A stretch of DNA of 64,000 nucleotides from Hallerella sp963660435 (GTDB lineage Bacteria; Fibrobacterota; Fibrobacteria; Fibrobacterales; Fibrobacteraceae): positions 1 to 64,000 of the forward strand of contig CAVKYI010000008.1 in assembly GCA_963660435.1 (NCBI GenBank), read 5' to 3'. How positions within the stretch are numbered: the stretch's first letter is position 1; every line of letters begins with the position of its first letter. This document shows positions 8,148 to 16,542 of this stretch, piece after piece. The notes beneath the pieces were generated by a model, which made no database searches, was not told where the DNA came from, and saw only the letters and a program-made list of their open reading frames with translations. A program made the position numbers and the translations under genes.

Positions 8148-10478
8148 CTAGCGTTTCTTCGAATGGATTCGACCGGAATCGCGACGGGAATTGCCAAAGC
8201 TGCCCGTTTTCTTCTTGCGCCCGAAAGCTTTCCCTGAACGGGATGACTTTCTTCCCGGACGTTCCGAATCAGACGCTCCACGGCGGTTTCGTCCAAATTC
8301 AGTCCGCTCGGACCGGGAAGCCTGTCTCTTGCTCGCCTTGCGGTCTCCCCCATAGGATTCGCGAACCTTTCTGCGCTCTCTCGGACGAAGGGAGGAAAGT
8401 TCGCTTTCATCGGGCTGCGAAACGAGACCAAGCTCTTCGGCGGCTTCGTCCCGCGACTTTCCTTTCATCTTGCCGAGCTTGCCATCGGAAATCTTGGAAA
8501 GAATCGCAAAGTCCGCTTCGCCGCGAACCGGATTCGTGCGAAGCAGGCGAACCCGAACCTTGTCTCCGCGCGCAAAGGTCTTTCCGTTGCGTTTTCCATA
8601 GACAACGCCCTTGTCCGGATTGAAAATGTAGTAGTCGGAACCGGCAATGTCCCGGAAGCGGACGAGGCCTTCCGCCTGCGGATCATCAACCCCGACGTAG
8701 ATGCCCCATTCCTGGACACCCGTCACCGTGGCATCGAATTCCTCGCCTAGATGCTTTCGGAGAAGCCATGTGGCGCAAACCTTGAGCGACATGCGTTCCG
8801 TCTTTTGATTCTTTACTTCGTTTGCGGAAATTTCCGAGCATACCGCAACGACATCCCAGGCGCGCTTTGCGTCCGTCTCTTCCTGCGTCTTGCGCGAAAG
8901 CTCCCGATGGCACCACAAGTCCGCATAGCGGCGGATAGGACTTGTGAAGTGCGCATAGTCCTGCCAGTTCAGGGCGAAATGTCCAAAGCAGTTGCTGTCA
9001 TAATGCGCCTTCTGCATACTGCGCAAGATTCGCATGATGATTTCGTCATCGCCCTTCGCCCGAGCGATCAGATGCTGGTAAAGCTTGAAGATTTCCGGAT
9101 TCAGGTTCGTATCGCCACGACGCGGCTTTCCCAGTTCGCGAAGAGAAACGGGACTGTCCTTGAACAGATCGGGCATCAGGTAGTAAAGTTCCATGATGTC
9201 CTTTGTGTCAGGGGCTTCGTGGATGCGGAAAACGCCCTGCAAATGCCGCCGTTCGAGTTCCTTGGCGCAGCACTGGTTCGCAATGAGCATACACTCCTCG
9301 ATCCAGTGGTCCGATTCGTGTTCTTCGCGCGGTACGATCCTTGCCGGTTCGCCCTTTTCGTCGAACTCGCACCCGAGTTCCGTGCTGCCGAGCTCCAGGA
9401 TGCCGGTCTTGCGGCGGTTCGCTCGGAGAAGATCGGCGACTTCCTGCAAGGTCTTCACGTGTTCGTCGCCCGCAGCGAGCCGTTCGACCGCTTCGCCGTA
9501 GGTAAGACCCGCGGTAATATTCACGAGACTCTTCTTGAACTCGAACGATTCCACGTTTCCCTTCGGGTCAAGTTCCATCAGGCAGCTGAACGCCAGACGG
9601 TCAACGCCCTGGTGCAAGGAACACAGATCGCTCGAAAGGCGATCGGGAAGCATCGGAACCGCCGTCCACGGCAGATACTGCGTAAAGCTGCGCGTAAGCG
9701 CTTCGTCATCAAGTTCGGAACCTTCCGGCACGTAATGGCTCACATCGGCAATGTGAACGCCCAAGCGAAAGCCTCCATCCGCTCTCTTTTCAACGGAAAT
9801 CGCATCGTCATGATCCATGGCGCCGACCGGGTCGATGCACAGAATATATGTTTTCCGCAAATCTACCCGACCGTCCTTCAGATCCTTTTCCGAAGGCTCC
9901 TCTTGCCTGTTTACAAATTCCATGATGGAAGCGGAGAACGATTCCGGAAGAGACGCATCCTTCATGAACTGCTTCTTGACGCTATCCCAGGAAAGTTCGC
10001 CTTCCATCGCGGAACGATCGATCTTGGCGAGCATGGAATGCTTTAGTTTCGGATGCGGATAGAGCGTGAACGCTATCGAGTCGCCATCCTTGCCGGGAGC
10101 CTTGCTGCGATGCGCCATTTCATAGACTTTGCCCGAAGCGGAATCGGTGACTTTCCACCAGTCCTTCCCATCGGGACTCAGGACTCCGCGATGAATGCGG
10201 CTTTCGTCATCGTCAAAAGTGGCCTTGCGGCGACTTGTCGCCGCCGGTCTGCGATTATCCTTTTCAAGATTGTCCGGAGAGATTTCGCCCTTGCCCGGCG
10301 TGTATTCCTTGTTGCTTGTACGGGAAAGCGACCCTTCGCTCACCATCTCGGCGAGAAGCTGCTTGAAAGCAAGCTTGTTGTGCTTCGAAATGCCCATTGC
10401 GCGGCGCAGCTGGCTTCCGACCATCGGCTCGTCCCGAACAACGGCGACGATTTGTTCTTTTGTGGGCAAACTTGACAT
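8148..10478 (-). CDS. rnr: Ribonuclease R
   Basis: A 776-residue 3'-5' exoribonuclease that degrades structured RNA. In order: an N-terminal winged-helix region (LPTKEQIVAVV...), cold-shock-like OB folds, the RNB catalytic domain with DPVGAMDHDDAIS (magnesium-binding aspartates), an S1 domain (FDATVTGVQEWGIYV), and a Lys/Arg/Ser-rich tail of about 90 residues. I chose the start at 10478, preceded by AGGAG seven bases away; the longer frame has no such site. The basic tail probably aids RNA binding. Confidence 0.93.
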   Translation of the reverse strand: MSSLPTKEQIVAVVRDEPMVGSQLRRAMGISKHNKLAFKQLLAEMVSEGSLSRTSNKEYTPGKGEISPDNLEKDNRRPAATSRRKATFDDDESRIHRGVLSPDGKDWWKVTDSASGKVYEMAHRSKAPGKDGDSIAFTLYPHPKLKHSMLAKIDRSAMEGELSWDSVKKQFMKDASLPESFSASIMEFVNRQEEPSEKDLKDGRVDLRKTYILCIDPVGAMDHDDAISVEKRADGGFRLGVHIADVSHYVPEGSELDDEALTRSFTQYLPWTAVPMLPDRLSSDLCSLHQGVDRLAFSCLMELDPKGNVESFEFKKSLVNITAGLTYGEAVERLAAGDEHVKTLQEVADLLRANRRKTGILELGSTELGCEFDEKGEPARIVPREEHESDHWIEECMLIANQCCAKELERRHLQGVFRIHEAPDTKDIMELYYLMPDLFKDSPVSLRELGKPRRGDTNLNPEIFKLYQHLIARAKGDDEIIMRILRSMQKAHYDSNCFGHFALNWQDYAHFTSPIRRYADLWCHRELSRKTQEETDAKRAWDVVAVCSEISANEVKNQKTERMSLKVCATWLLRKHLGEEFDATVTGVQEWGIYVGVDDPQAEGLVRFRDIAGSDYYIFNPDKGVVYGKRNGKTFARGDKVRVRLLRTNPVRGEADFAILSKISDGKLGKMKGKSRDEAAEELGLVSQPDESELSSLRPRERRKVRESYGGDRKASKRQASRSERTEFGRNRRGASDSERPGRKSSRSGKAFGRKKKTGSFGNSRRDSGRIHSKKR

Positions 10479-10608
10479 GAAAATACTCCTTATTGCATTT
10501 AGAAAATAGGTAAATCGCGCCTCAAAAAACAAAAAATCTCAAAAAAAAATCGGCAAGCGTTCCCGCAGCCAAGCTCCGAACAGCCATCCCGATTGTTACA
10601 TTGTAAGC

Positions 10609-11277
10609 ATGAACTTTCTGACATTTCTCCAAGACGTTCCCGTCGTGGGCATTTTGCGCGACATTCCGGAAGGCGCCGAAGAAGCCTGCGCCAAGGTATC
10701 CGCGGAATGCGGTTTGAAGGCGATCGAAGTCACCATGAACACGCCCGCGGCAACAGCCATCATCAAGAAGTTAAGAGACACCGCAAGGCCCCTCGGCATC
10801 TCGGTCGGAGCGGGAACCGTGCGCAACCGCCGAGACCTCGAAAGCGCCCTTTCGGCAGGCGCGGAATTCATCGTTTCGCCGAACACGGTCAAGGAAGTCA
10901 TCGAAGAATGCGCAAGAAAGAACATTCCGAGCATTCCCGGCGCACTCTCCCCGACAGAGGTCCAGTTCGCTTGCGACGCAGGCGCGACATGCGTCAAGGT
11001 TTTTCCGGTAAACTGCGTCGGAGGGCCCGCCTACATCAAGGCTCTCCGCGGACCGTTCCACGACATTCCGCTGCTCGCTTGCGGAGGCGTCTCCGCGGAA
11101 AACGTCAGGGAGTTTATCCTGGGCGGAGCGGATCTGGTGGCCTTCGGAGGGAGCATTTTCAAGCCGTCGCTCATGCGCGAAAACGCCTGGGAAAGCATCG
11201 CCCGAAAGCTTTCGGAATTTATAGAAAGCGCAGTGGCGGCGCAGCGTCAAGCATGCCTTCCGCCGCGCAAAGATTGA
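10609..11277 (+). CDS. KDPG/KHG aldolase family protein
   Basis: A 222-residue class I aldolase of the Eda family, which cleaves 2-keto-3-deoxy sugar acids to pyruvate and an aldehyde. GAGTVRN, the Schiff-base lysine context VKVFPVNCVGG and the ACGGV phosphate loop are present. The position holding Arg in the ELTLRT-type motif of KDPG aldolases reads EVTMNTP here, so the natural substrate may differ from KDPG. No Entner-Doudoroff dehydratase is adjacent. The 3' end overlaps the convergent mqnA by 59 bases. Confidence 0.82.
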   Translation: MNFLTFLQDVPVVGILRDIPEGAEEACAKVSAECGLKAIEVTMNTPAATAIIKKLRDTARPLGISVGAGTVRNRRDLESALSAGAEFIVSPNTVKEVIEECARKNIPSIPGALSPTEVQFACDAGATCVKVFPVNCVGGPAYIKALRGPFHDIPLLACGGVSAENVREFILGGADLVAFGGSIFKPSLMRENAWESIARKLSEFIESAVAAQRQACLPPRKD

Positions 11278-12028
11278 AATAGATCTGGAGAGAACGCTTG
11301 CGCTCTTCCGTAAATTCGTAATCCAGCGAATCGTAATAGGCTTTCAGTTCCTCTGCCGTAAACGGAACCGCATAGCGTTCCTTCCAAAAGACAAGGGCCC
11401 GACCGGGATCTTTTCGAAACGCTTCAATCGATTCCTGCACAAGCGCAAGGAACCGTTTCGTCTTCGGGAGCATCTCGGGAGAAAGCGCCGACCGATGGAC
11501 GCTCCAGGCTCCAAAGACAAAGGGAAGCCCCTGCCATTCTCGCCACAGAAGCGCCAGGTCGTAGCGAAAGGGCCACGCTTTTTTCGCCTTTTCCCGCAAG
11601 GCCTCGTCGCCGATGAGAAGTTCGGCATCGCAAAGCGTTCGTTCGTTCGTGTATTGCGGACAGATCTTCAGATACTGCGAACAGATGATGCGCAGAAGCG
11701 CAACGGACGTTCCGCTCTGCGCCGTCAGATAGATCCGCCTTCGCGAAAGTTCATCGAGAGGGAACCGGGAAAAAAGTTCCACGGAATGGACTTCCAACCG
11801 GCAGGACGTGCAAATATCGGGAGCGAGCACCAGATCGTTCGGAGCCTTGGCGTAGGCGATCGACGAAGCCGGCGCCAGATGAATCTCACCGTTCCAGAGC
11901 TTTCCGTTCAGCGCGCTAGGCACGCCGTCTTCAAAGAAAATCTCGCGCCCTAGCGAAGGTTCGCGCAAAAAAAGATGAAAAAACGGCGCACAGACCAAAA
12001 AAGGGATTCTTCCGACAACCAAGTCCAT
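11219..12028 (-). CDS. mqnA: Chorismate dehydratase MqnA (futalosine menaquinone pathway)
   Basis: A 269-residue member of the MqnA/MqnD fold. MqnA converts chorismate to 3-enolpyruvylbenzoate, the first committed step of menaquinone synthesis through futalosine. GRIPFLVCAPFF at the start, HLAPASSIAYA and LTAQSGTSVALLRI fit MqnA; MqnD is less likely from the N-terminus. No other mqn genes are in the window. The 3' end overlaps the aldolase gene. Confidence 0.78.
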   Translation of the reverse strand: MDLVVGRIPFLVCAPFFHLFLREPSLGREIFFEDGVPSALNGKLWNGEIHLAPASSIAYAKAPNDLVLAPDICTSCRLEVHSVELFSRFPLDELSRRRIYLTAQSGTSVALLRIICSQYLKICPQYTNERTLCDAELLIGDEALREKAKKAWPFRYDLALLWREWQGLPFVFGAWSVHRSALSPEMLPKTKRFLALVQESIEAFRKDPGRALVFWKERYAVPFTAEELKAYYDSLDYEFTEERKRSLQIYFNLCAAEGMLDAAPPLRFL

Positions 12029-12052
12029 GAGAATAATTTAACTTTTTGCCGT

Positions 12053-12337
12053 ATGGCAAAATTTTACGTGAAAAGAACTCTGTTCGGTGAAGACCAGAAA
12101 AGCCTGATCTTTCGTGGTTCCGTTATGGAAGGCGACATCGCCAAGGGGATGAAAGTCAAGATTCCCATTACGGACAAGGCGATTATCGATGTCACGATTG
12201 ACGACATCGTCGAGCTGGAATCTCACGAAAATCACGAGAAGCGTACAGGCCTGGTCGCCAAGTTTCAGGAAGAGCCGGAAGCTCTTGAAATCGTCGCCGA
12301 TTTGAACGTCCAGAACGAAGAACTGACAGTCGAATAG
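12053..12337 (+). CDS. Small beta-rich protein, unknown function
   Basis: A 94-residue protein beginning MAKFYVKRTLFG. The composition (RGSVMEGDIAKGMKVKIP, then DVTIDDIVELESHE) resembles the domain-2 beta-barrel of translation GTPases, but no GTPase domain is present. It starts 25 bases from the divergent mqnA start. I do not recognise a named family; any link to translation factors is inference. Confidence 0.6.
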   Translation: MAKFYVKRTLFGEDQKSLIFRGSVMEGDIAKGMKVKIPITDKAIIDVTIDDIVELESHENHEKRTGLVAKFQEEPEALEIVADLNVQNEELTVE

Positions 12338-12462
12338 ACGAGCGAATCTTGGGGAGACAGCGACCTTAGGATCGGCTTGATTGCGTACAAACGAATCAAA
12401 TCAGTATAAGGGAAACTCTAGGCAATCTCTAGAAATAGCCTAGGTTTAGAATTGGCCATAAA

Positions 12463-14091
12463 TTAAATTTCAACCAGAAGCCCACAGCGGAGATACACAA
12501 AGTCTCCCGCCTTTTTTAGATTCTGGTATCCCAGAAGAGCGAGCAGGGATGATTTCCGCCCCAGTTTCACGTCCAGGCCTCCACCCGCACGCCAAATCAT
12601 CTGGGCGTCATCGCCAAAGGCGAATCCCAGGTCAAAAGTTCCCACGGGCATCACCAGGCTTCCAAACGGGAGATAGACATAGGCGCTGCCGACAAGCGGG
12701 AAAAGGGAAATGGAGCCTAGACGCTCGTAACCGAATCCCGCACCGAAAAAGACCATCTGATCGACGGGATACCACCAATGGCCGGATATGTCGAAGTTGA
12801 AACTCGACATTTCTTCCGTCGCATTGACCGTTCCCGCAGAGATATCCGCCGTAAAGGCCTGGGCCTGCGCAGGCAAGAACGTCGAGATTCCAAGTCCAAG
12901 CGCACAAAGAAGCGAAAGAGTCTTTCCCGCGGATGGATTCGTTTCGTTTTCGTCCCCGCGCGTCTCCCGTTCCCAGCCACCGCCATGCTCCTTTCTGAAA
13001 GAAAGCAGGCTGCCCTTGAACATGGCGAAGTTCATCAGCAAGAAGTAATACGCACTGCCCGAAATCTTAAACAGCGCGACTACCAGGAAAAGAAGCATCA
13101 GGCCAAAAGAGACGAAATAGACAGGCTGCATCTTCCATAGAAGAACAAAGTTCAAGACGAACAAGGCTAGCGCGATATGCGGCGTAAGCCAGCGAAGCAG
13201 CTTGTGCGAAACGAAAAGATACGCAAGCAAGGGACGGAACGGATTCAGAAGGGGAAGATAGGAGAACAGGTAGTTGTAATTTGCCCGGCCAATTCGAATC
13301 TTGCGGCGATATTCTCCGGCGCCTTCCTTCGATGTTTGTTCCGTACCTATCGCGCTAGGGTCGAATGTACAGAAGAATCCCTTCTGCAGAACTTTTACGG
13401 CGATAAAGAAGTCGTCCATGACACTTTTCTTCACGGGCAACTTTGTGTATAGCGAATTGCGAATCGCATACAAGGCGCCGTTGCCTCCGATCAAACGGTC
13501 AAGAACGCCTTCGAACTTCTTGATTTCTGATTCAAAGTCCCAATAGCTCAATTCGCCGGAACCCAAGAGGCTTCCGCTCTTGTCCGTCAAGATCAAGTGT
13601 CCGCAGACGCATCCGATTTTCGGGTCGGCAAACGAAGAGACCAACTTTCGAATCACGTTCGGAAAAAGCATCGTGTTGGCGTCGCAAAAGACAAGGATTT
13701 CACCGGTCGCTTCCGATTGCAGACGATTCAGCATCGCCGCCTTTCCCGCATTCTTGACTGCCCGGACAAGACGAATCCCCTTGTCCGCATAGCGCTCGAC
13801 GATTTCCGCGGTTCTGTCCGAAGAACCGTCGTCCCCGATCAGGATTTCGAGCAATTCCTTCGGATAGTCGAGTTCCAGAAAATTCAAGATTTTCCTTTCG
13901 ATTACCGCTTCCTCGTTGTATGCGGAAACCAGGACCGAGACTTTCGGGAGCGTCGCCGAGGAATCGATCCGGCGGTTCCTCCGCGCGAACAGTTCGCTCA
14001 AGAAAGGAAGCGTCACCGGAAAGAGGACATAGCAATGCACAAGCAGGAACAAGAGAATCCAAAAGGCGATTTCGATCGGCGTAAAATTCAT
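12463..14091 (-). CDS. GT2 glycosyltransferase fused to an outer-membrane-protein-like domain
   Basis: A 542-residue protein. Residues about 5-28 form a membrane helix; about 45-290 are a processive-type GT2 domain with VLVSAYNEE, GDDGSSD, CDANTM and a GNGALYAIR/MDDFF region. Several membrane helices follow (about 300-390), ending in GGGWERETRG, where GT2 proteins usually stop. Then comes a signal-peptide-like stretch (TLSLLCALGLGISTFLPAQAQA) and about 130 residues of small beta-barrel pattern. The start forms an ATGA overlap with the upstream thioredoxin gene. The fusion may be real or a lost stop/start. Confidence 0.75.
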   Translation of the reverse strand: MNFTPIEIAFWILLFLLVHCYVLFPVTLPFLSELFARRNRRIDSSATLPKVSVLVSAYNEEAVIERKILNFLELDYPKELLEILIGDDGSSDRTAEIVERYADKGIRLVRAVKNAGKAAMLNRLQSEATGEILVFCDANTMLFPNVIRKLVSSFADPKIGCVCGHLILTDKSGSLLGSGELSYWDFESEIKKFEGVLDRLIGGNGALYAIRNSLYTKLPVKKSVMDDFFIAVKVLQKGFFCTFDPSAIGTEQTSKEGAGEYRRKIRIGRANYNYLFSYLPLLNPFRPLLAYLFVSHKLLRWLTPHIALALFVLNFVLLWKMQPVYFVSFGLMLLFLVVALFKISGSAYYFLLMNFAMFKGSLLSFRKEHGGGWERETRGDENETNPSAGKTLSLLCALGLGISTFLPAQAQAFTADISAGTVNATEEMSSFNFDISGHWWYPVDQMVFFGAGFGYERLGSISLFPLVGSAYVYLPFGSLVMPVGTFDLGFAFGDDAQMIWRAGGGLDVKLGRKSSLLALLGYQNLKKAGDFVYLRCGLLVEI

Positions 14092-14555
14092 TTTTGAACC
14101 CATTCCTCTTCCTTGGCAAGGAATTGCATCAGGAGCATTCTCATCTCGTCGGCGGAAAGTCCCTGCGAATACGTCAAGATGGAAAGCCCTTTCGGTGCGA
14201 CAAGTACATACGAAGGCACGGCGGAAAGCTGCCAGACATCGAAGAAGCAACGTTCCACGGGCAGTTTCTTCGTATCGCACTCGATCGTATCCTGGGAAGC
14301 CTGGTCTAGCCGTACCGGATGAAACCTGGAATTCAAGATCGAAGCTACGGTCCTGTCGCGATATGTCGTACGGTCCATTTCCCTGCACGGCAGACACCAA
14401 TCGGCGACGATATCCACAAAGAGCATCTTGCCGTCAGCCTTTGCCGAGAGGAGCGCATCGGAAAAGTTTTCCCACCGAACCGCAGACGAATCCGGCGCAG
14501 CCGGCGAGACAGAAAATCCGCACAAAAAAAGAGCTGACAGCAAGGCTTGCTTCAT
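14088..14555 (-). CDS. Exported thioredoxin-like protein
   Basis: A 155-residue protein with a signal peptide (residues 1-20) and a thioredoxin fold. The redox motif WCLPC places cysteines at about 54 and 57, and the cis-proline region is AVPSYVLV. The context DIVADWCLPCREMDRTTY is like the C-terminal domain of DsbD, so a periplasmic reductase role is likely. It overlaps both neighbours by four bases and belongs to the clpP-ftsY operon. Confidence 0.82.
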   Translation of the reverse strand: MKQALLSALFLCGFSVSPAAPDSSAVRWENFSDALLSAKADGKMLFVDIVADWCLPCREMDRTTYRDRTVASILNSRFHPVRLDQASQDTIECDTKKLPVERCFFDVWQLSAVPSYVLVAPKGLSILTYSQGLSADEMRMLLMQFLAKEEEWVQK

Positions 14556-14911
14556 CTGGCCCCCTTAGCGTTGCCGTTCCTTGCAGGCGGGGCGATAGCC
14601 TTCGCTTCGGTGGCGACGGAATCGACATAGGCGACAACGGAATCCTGGAATGCGCTCCAGACATCCGGACTTGCCTGAATCCATTCCGCGACAGAATCGA
14701 ACTTTTTGGCCGAATAGCCGTATCTTTCCAAGATGATGATTCGAGCTGCACGACCGTCGGGGGTAGTTTCGCCATATTCCCGTTCCGCAATGCGCAAGTC
14801 TCCATACAGGCGGACGAATTCCGCAGGAACAGAAACGCTCTCGGTGCAGGCACAGACCGAAAGCGCAAGGAAGCCGAACAGGAACCTATCCCTTGAAAAG
14901 CCCCTCGACAT
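14552..14911 (-). CDS. Lipoprotein, DUF4296-like
   Basis: A 119-residue protein starting MSRGFSRDRF, with a lipobox (LSVCAC) near residue 20. The body (FVRLYGDLRIAEREYGE, then YGYSAKKFDSVAEWIQ) resembles DUF4296 lipoproteins of the Bacteroidetes group. I chose the start at 14911; the longer frame lies inside ftsY. It overlaps the end of ftsY by 26 bases and the thioredoxin gene by four. Function unknown. Confidence 0.65.
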   Translation of the reverse strand: MSRGFSRDRFLFGFLALSVCACTESVSVPAEFVRLYGDLRIAEREYGETTPDGRAARIIILERYGYSAKKFDSVAEWIQASPDVWSAFQDSVVAYVDSVATEAKAIAPPARNGNAKGAR

Positions 14912-15788
14912 ATTCCGCCTTGTTAAAGGGCACGAGCTGGTCGATACGCTCTCCCATTCCCACCCAGCGGATAGGAACCTTGAGCGAACTCGCGATCGAG
15001 AGGACCGAGCCTCCATGCGCCGTACCGTCTAGCTTTGTCACGACAAGCCCCGTCAACGGGAAGCTCTGGTTGAAAATCTTCGCCTGGCTAATCGCGTTCT
15101 GTCCGGTATTTCCGTCGATGACGAGAATCATGTCATGCGGGTAGGCGGCGTCCTGCTTCTTGAGAACGCGCACTATCTTGGCGAGTTCCTCCATCAGGTA
15201 ATCCTTGTTCTGCAAGCGACCCGCCGTGTCGATGAAAACGATGTCGCAACCGCGAGCCTTTGCCGCCGCACAAGCGTCGAACGCGACCGCGGCCGGATCG
15301 GAGCCTTCCGCATGGCGAACGAACTCGGCTTTCGCGCGTTCCGCCCAGACCTCGAGCTGCTCGATTGCCGCGGCCCGGAACGTATCCGCAGCGGCGATCA
15401 TCACCTTGTGGCCTTCGTCCGCAAACTTTTTCGCGAGCTTCCCGATAGTCGTCGTCTTTCCGGCTCCGTTCACGCCGATGACAAGAACCACGTGCGGCTT
15501 TCCCTTTAACTCGAACTTCGGCGGATCCACGAGAAAGCGTTCCGCCTCGGATCGCAAGATGTCCAGGACTTCCGGTTCCGAAAGCGACTTTCCCAGAGCC
15601 TCTTCCCGGAGCGCATCCGTAAGCATAAACGCGGCAGAAGTTCCCACGTCCGCCTTGATCAGGCGCTCTTCCAAGTCTTCGAGCATCTCGTCGGTAACCT
15701 TTCCCTTGCCGGCAATGCCCTTGATTTCACCGAGAATCGCGTCGCGGGTCTTGGCGAGTCCGCTTTTTATCGCCGAAAGGAATCCCAT
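14886..15788 (-). CDS. ftsY: Signal recognition particle receptor FtsY
   Basis: A 300-residue SRP GTPase that docks SRP-bound ribosomes to the inner membrane. The N domain is followed by the G domain with GVNGAGKTTTIGKLA (residues 105-119), DTAGR and TKLDGTAHGG. It lacks the long acidic A domain of enterobacterial FtsY and begins directly with a short amphipathic MGFLSAIKSGL, as in other short FtsYs. The start codon overlaps the clpP stop by one base. Confidence 0.95.
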   Translation of the reverse strand: MGFLSAIKSGLAKTRDAILGEIKGIAGKGKVTDEMLEDLEERLIKADVGTSAAFMLTDALREEALGKSLSEPEVLDILRSEAERFLVDPPKFELKGKPHVVLVIGVNGAGKTTTIGKLAKKFADEGHKVMIAAADTFRAAAIEQLEVWAERAKAEFVRHAEGSDPAAVAFDACAAAKARGCDIVFIDTAGRLQNKDYLMEELAKIVRVLKKQDAAYPHDMILVIDGNTGQNAISQAKIFNQSFPLTGLVVTKLDGTAHGGSVLSIASSLKVPIRWVGMGERIDQLVPFNKAEYVEGLFKG

Positions 15789-16378
15789 CAGACGACGCTC
15801 TTCACTTCATCGACAAGACCGTAGGCCTTCGCCTCTTCCGCCGACATGAAGTTGTCCCGTTCCGTATCCCTATCGACTTCTTCGATCGACTTCCCGGTCG
15901 TCTTCGCGATGATTCCCGTCGTAATCGAACGGATGCGGAGCATTTCTTCCGCCTGGATCTTGATGTCGCTTGCGGGACCTTCCATCTGTCCCTGGATTAG
16001 CGGCTGGTGAATCATTATCCGCGCCGATGGCCACGCGAAGCGCTTTCCCTTTGCGCCGGCAGTCAGAAGCACAGCTCCCATCGAAGCGGCCTGTCCGCAG
16101 CAAACCGTCACGACATCGCTCTTGATGGCGTTCATGCAGTCGTAAATCGCGAGCCCGCTCGAAATCACGCCGCCCGGGCTGTTGATAAAGAATACGATGT
16201 CTTCGTGGGAAAGCGAATCGAGATAGAGCAACTGCTTTACGATTTTCACCGCGCTTTCGTCATCGACCTGGTTCCACAAGAAAATCTTCCGGCTGTTCGA
16301 AAAGAATTCCTCGGCCTTCTTCATAAAATCCGGGGACTGTTCCTTTTCCTTTTCATCGTCTTTCTTCTCGACGGTCAT
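15788..16378 (-). CDS. clpP: ATP-dependent Clp protease proteolytic subunit
   Basis: A 196-residue serine protease, usual length. The catalytic triad is Ser99 (GQAASMGA), His124 (RIMIHQPL) and Asp171 (DRDTERD). It forms the tetradecameric chamber used by ClpX or ClpA. Neither clpX nor tig is adjacent, unlike the common arrangement. The N-terminus carries about 20 charged residues (EKKDDEKEKEQ) before the core. It is the first gene of the operon running through ftsY to the GT2 gene. Confidence 0.95.
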   Translation of the reverse strand: MTVEKKDDEKEKEQSPDFMKKAEEFFSNSRKIFLWNQVDDESAVKIVKQLLYLDSLSHEDIVFFINSPGGVISSGLAIYDCMNAIKSDVVTVCCGQAASMGAVLLTAGAKGKRFAWPSARIMIHQPLIQGQMEGPASDIKIQAEEMLRIRSITTGIIAKTTGKSIEEVDRDTERDNFMSAEEAKAYGLVDEVKSVV

Positions 16379-16542
16379 TCAGAACTCCATAAAGTAAAAT
16401 GTTTTCCCGACAATTTAAAAAAATCCCTTGCGAAAAATTTTGACCAACGCCGTTTCGCAGACGACTATCGGCAAGAACCGGCGCCCCCAAATCTCTATGC
16501 GTTTTTTTATATTTCCGCATAAAGCAAACCGAAGAGGATTCG

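Noticed and set aside
11219..11277. Equal 59-base convergent overlaps here and at 36018-36076 as a shared feature
   Set aside because: The sequences are unrelated, so the equal length is most likely coincidence.
16380..16542. Possible SAH riboswitch before ahcY
   Set aside because: I could not match the conserved core or a pseudoknot; only generic GC-rich stretches are seen.
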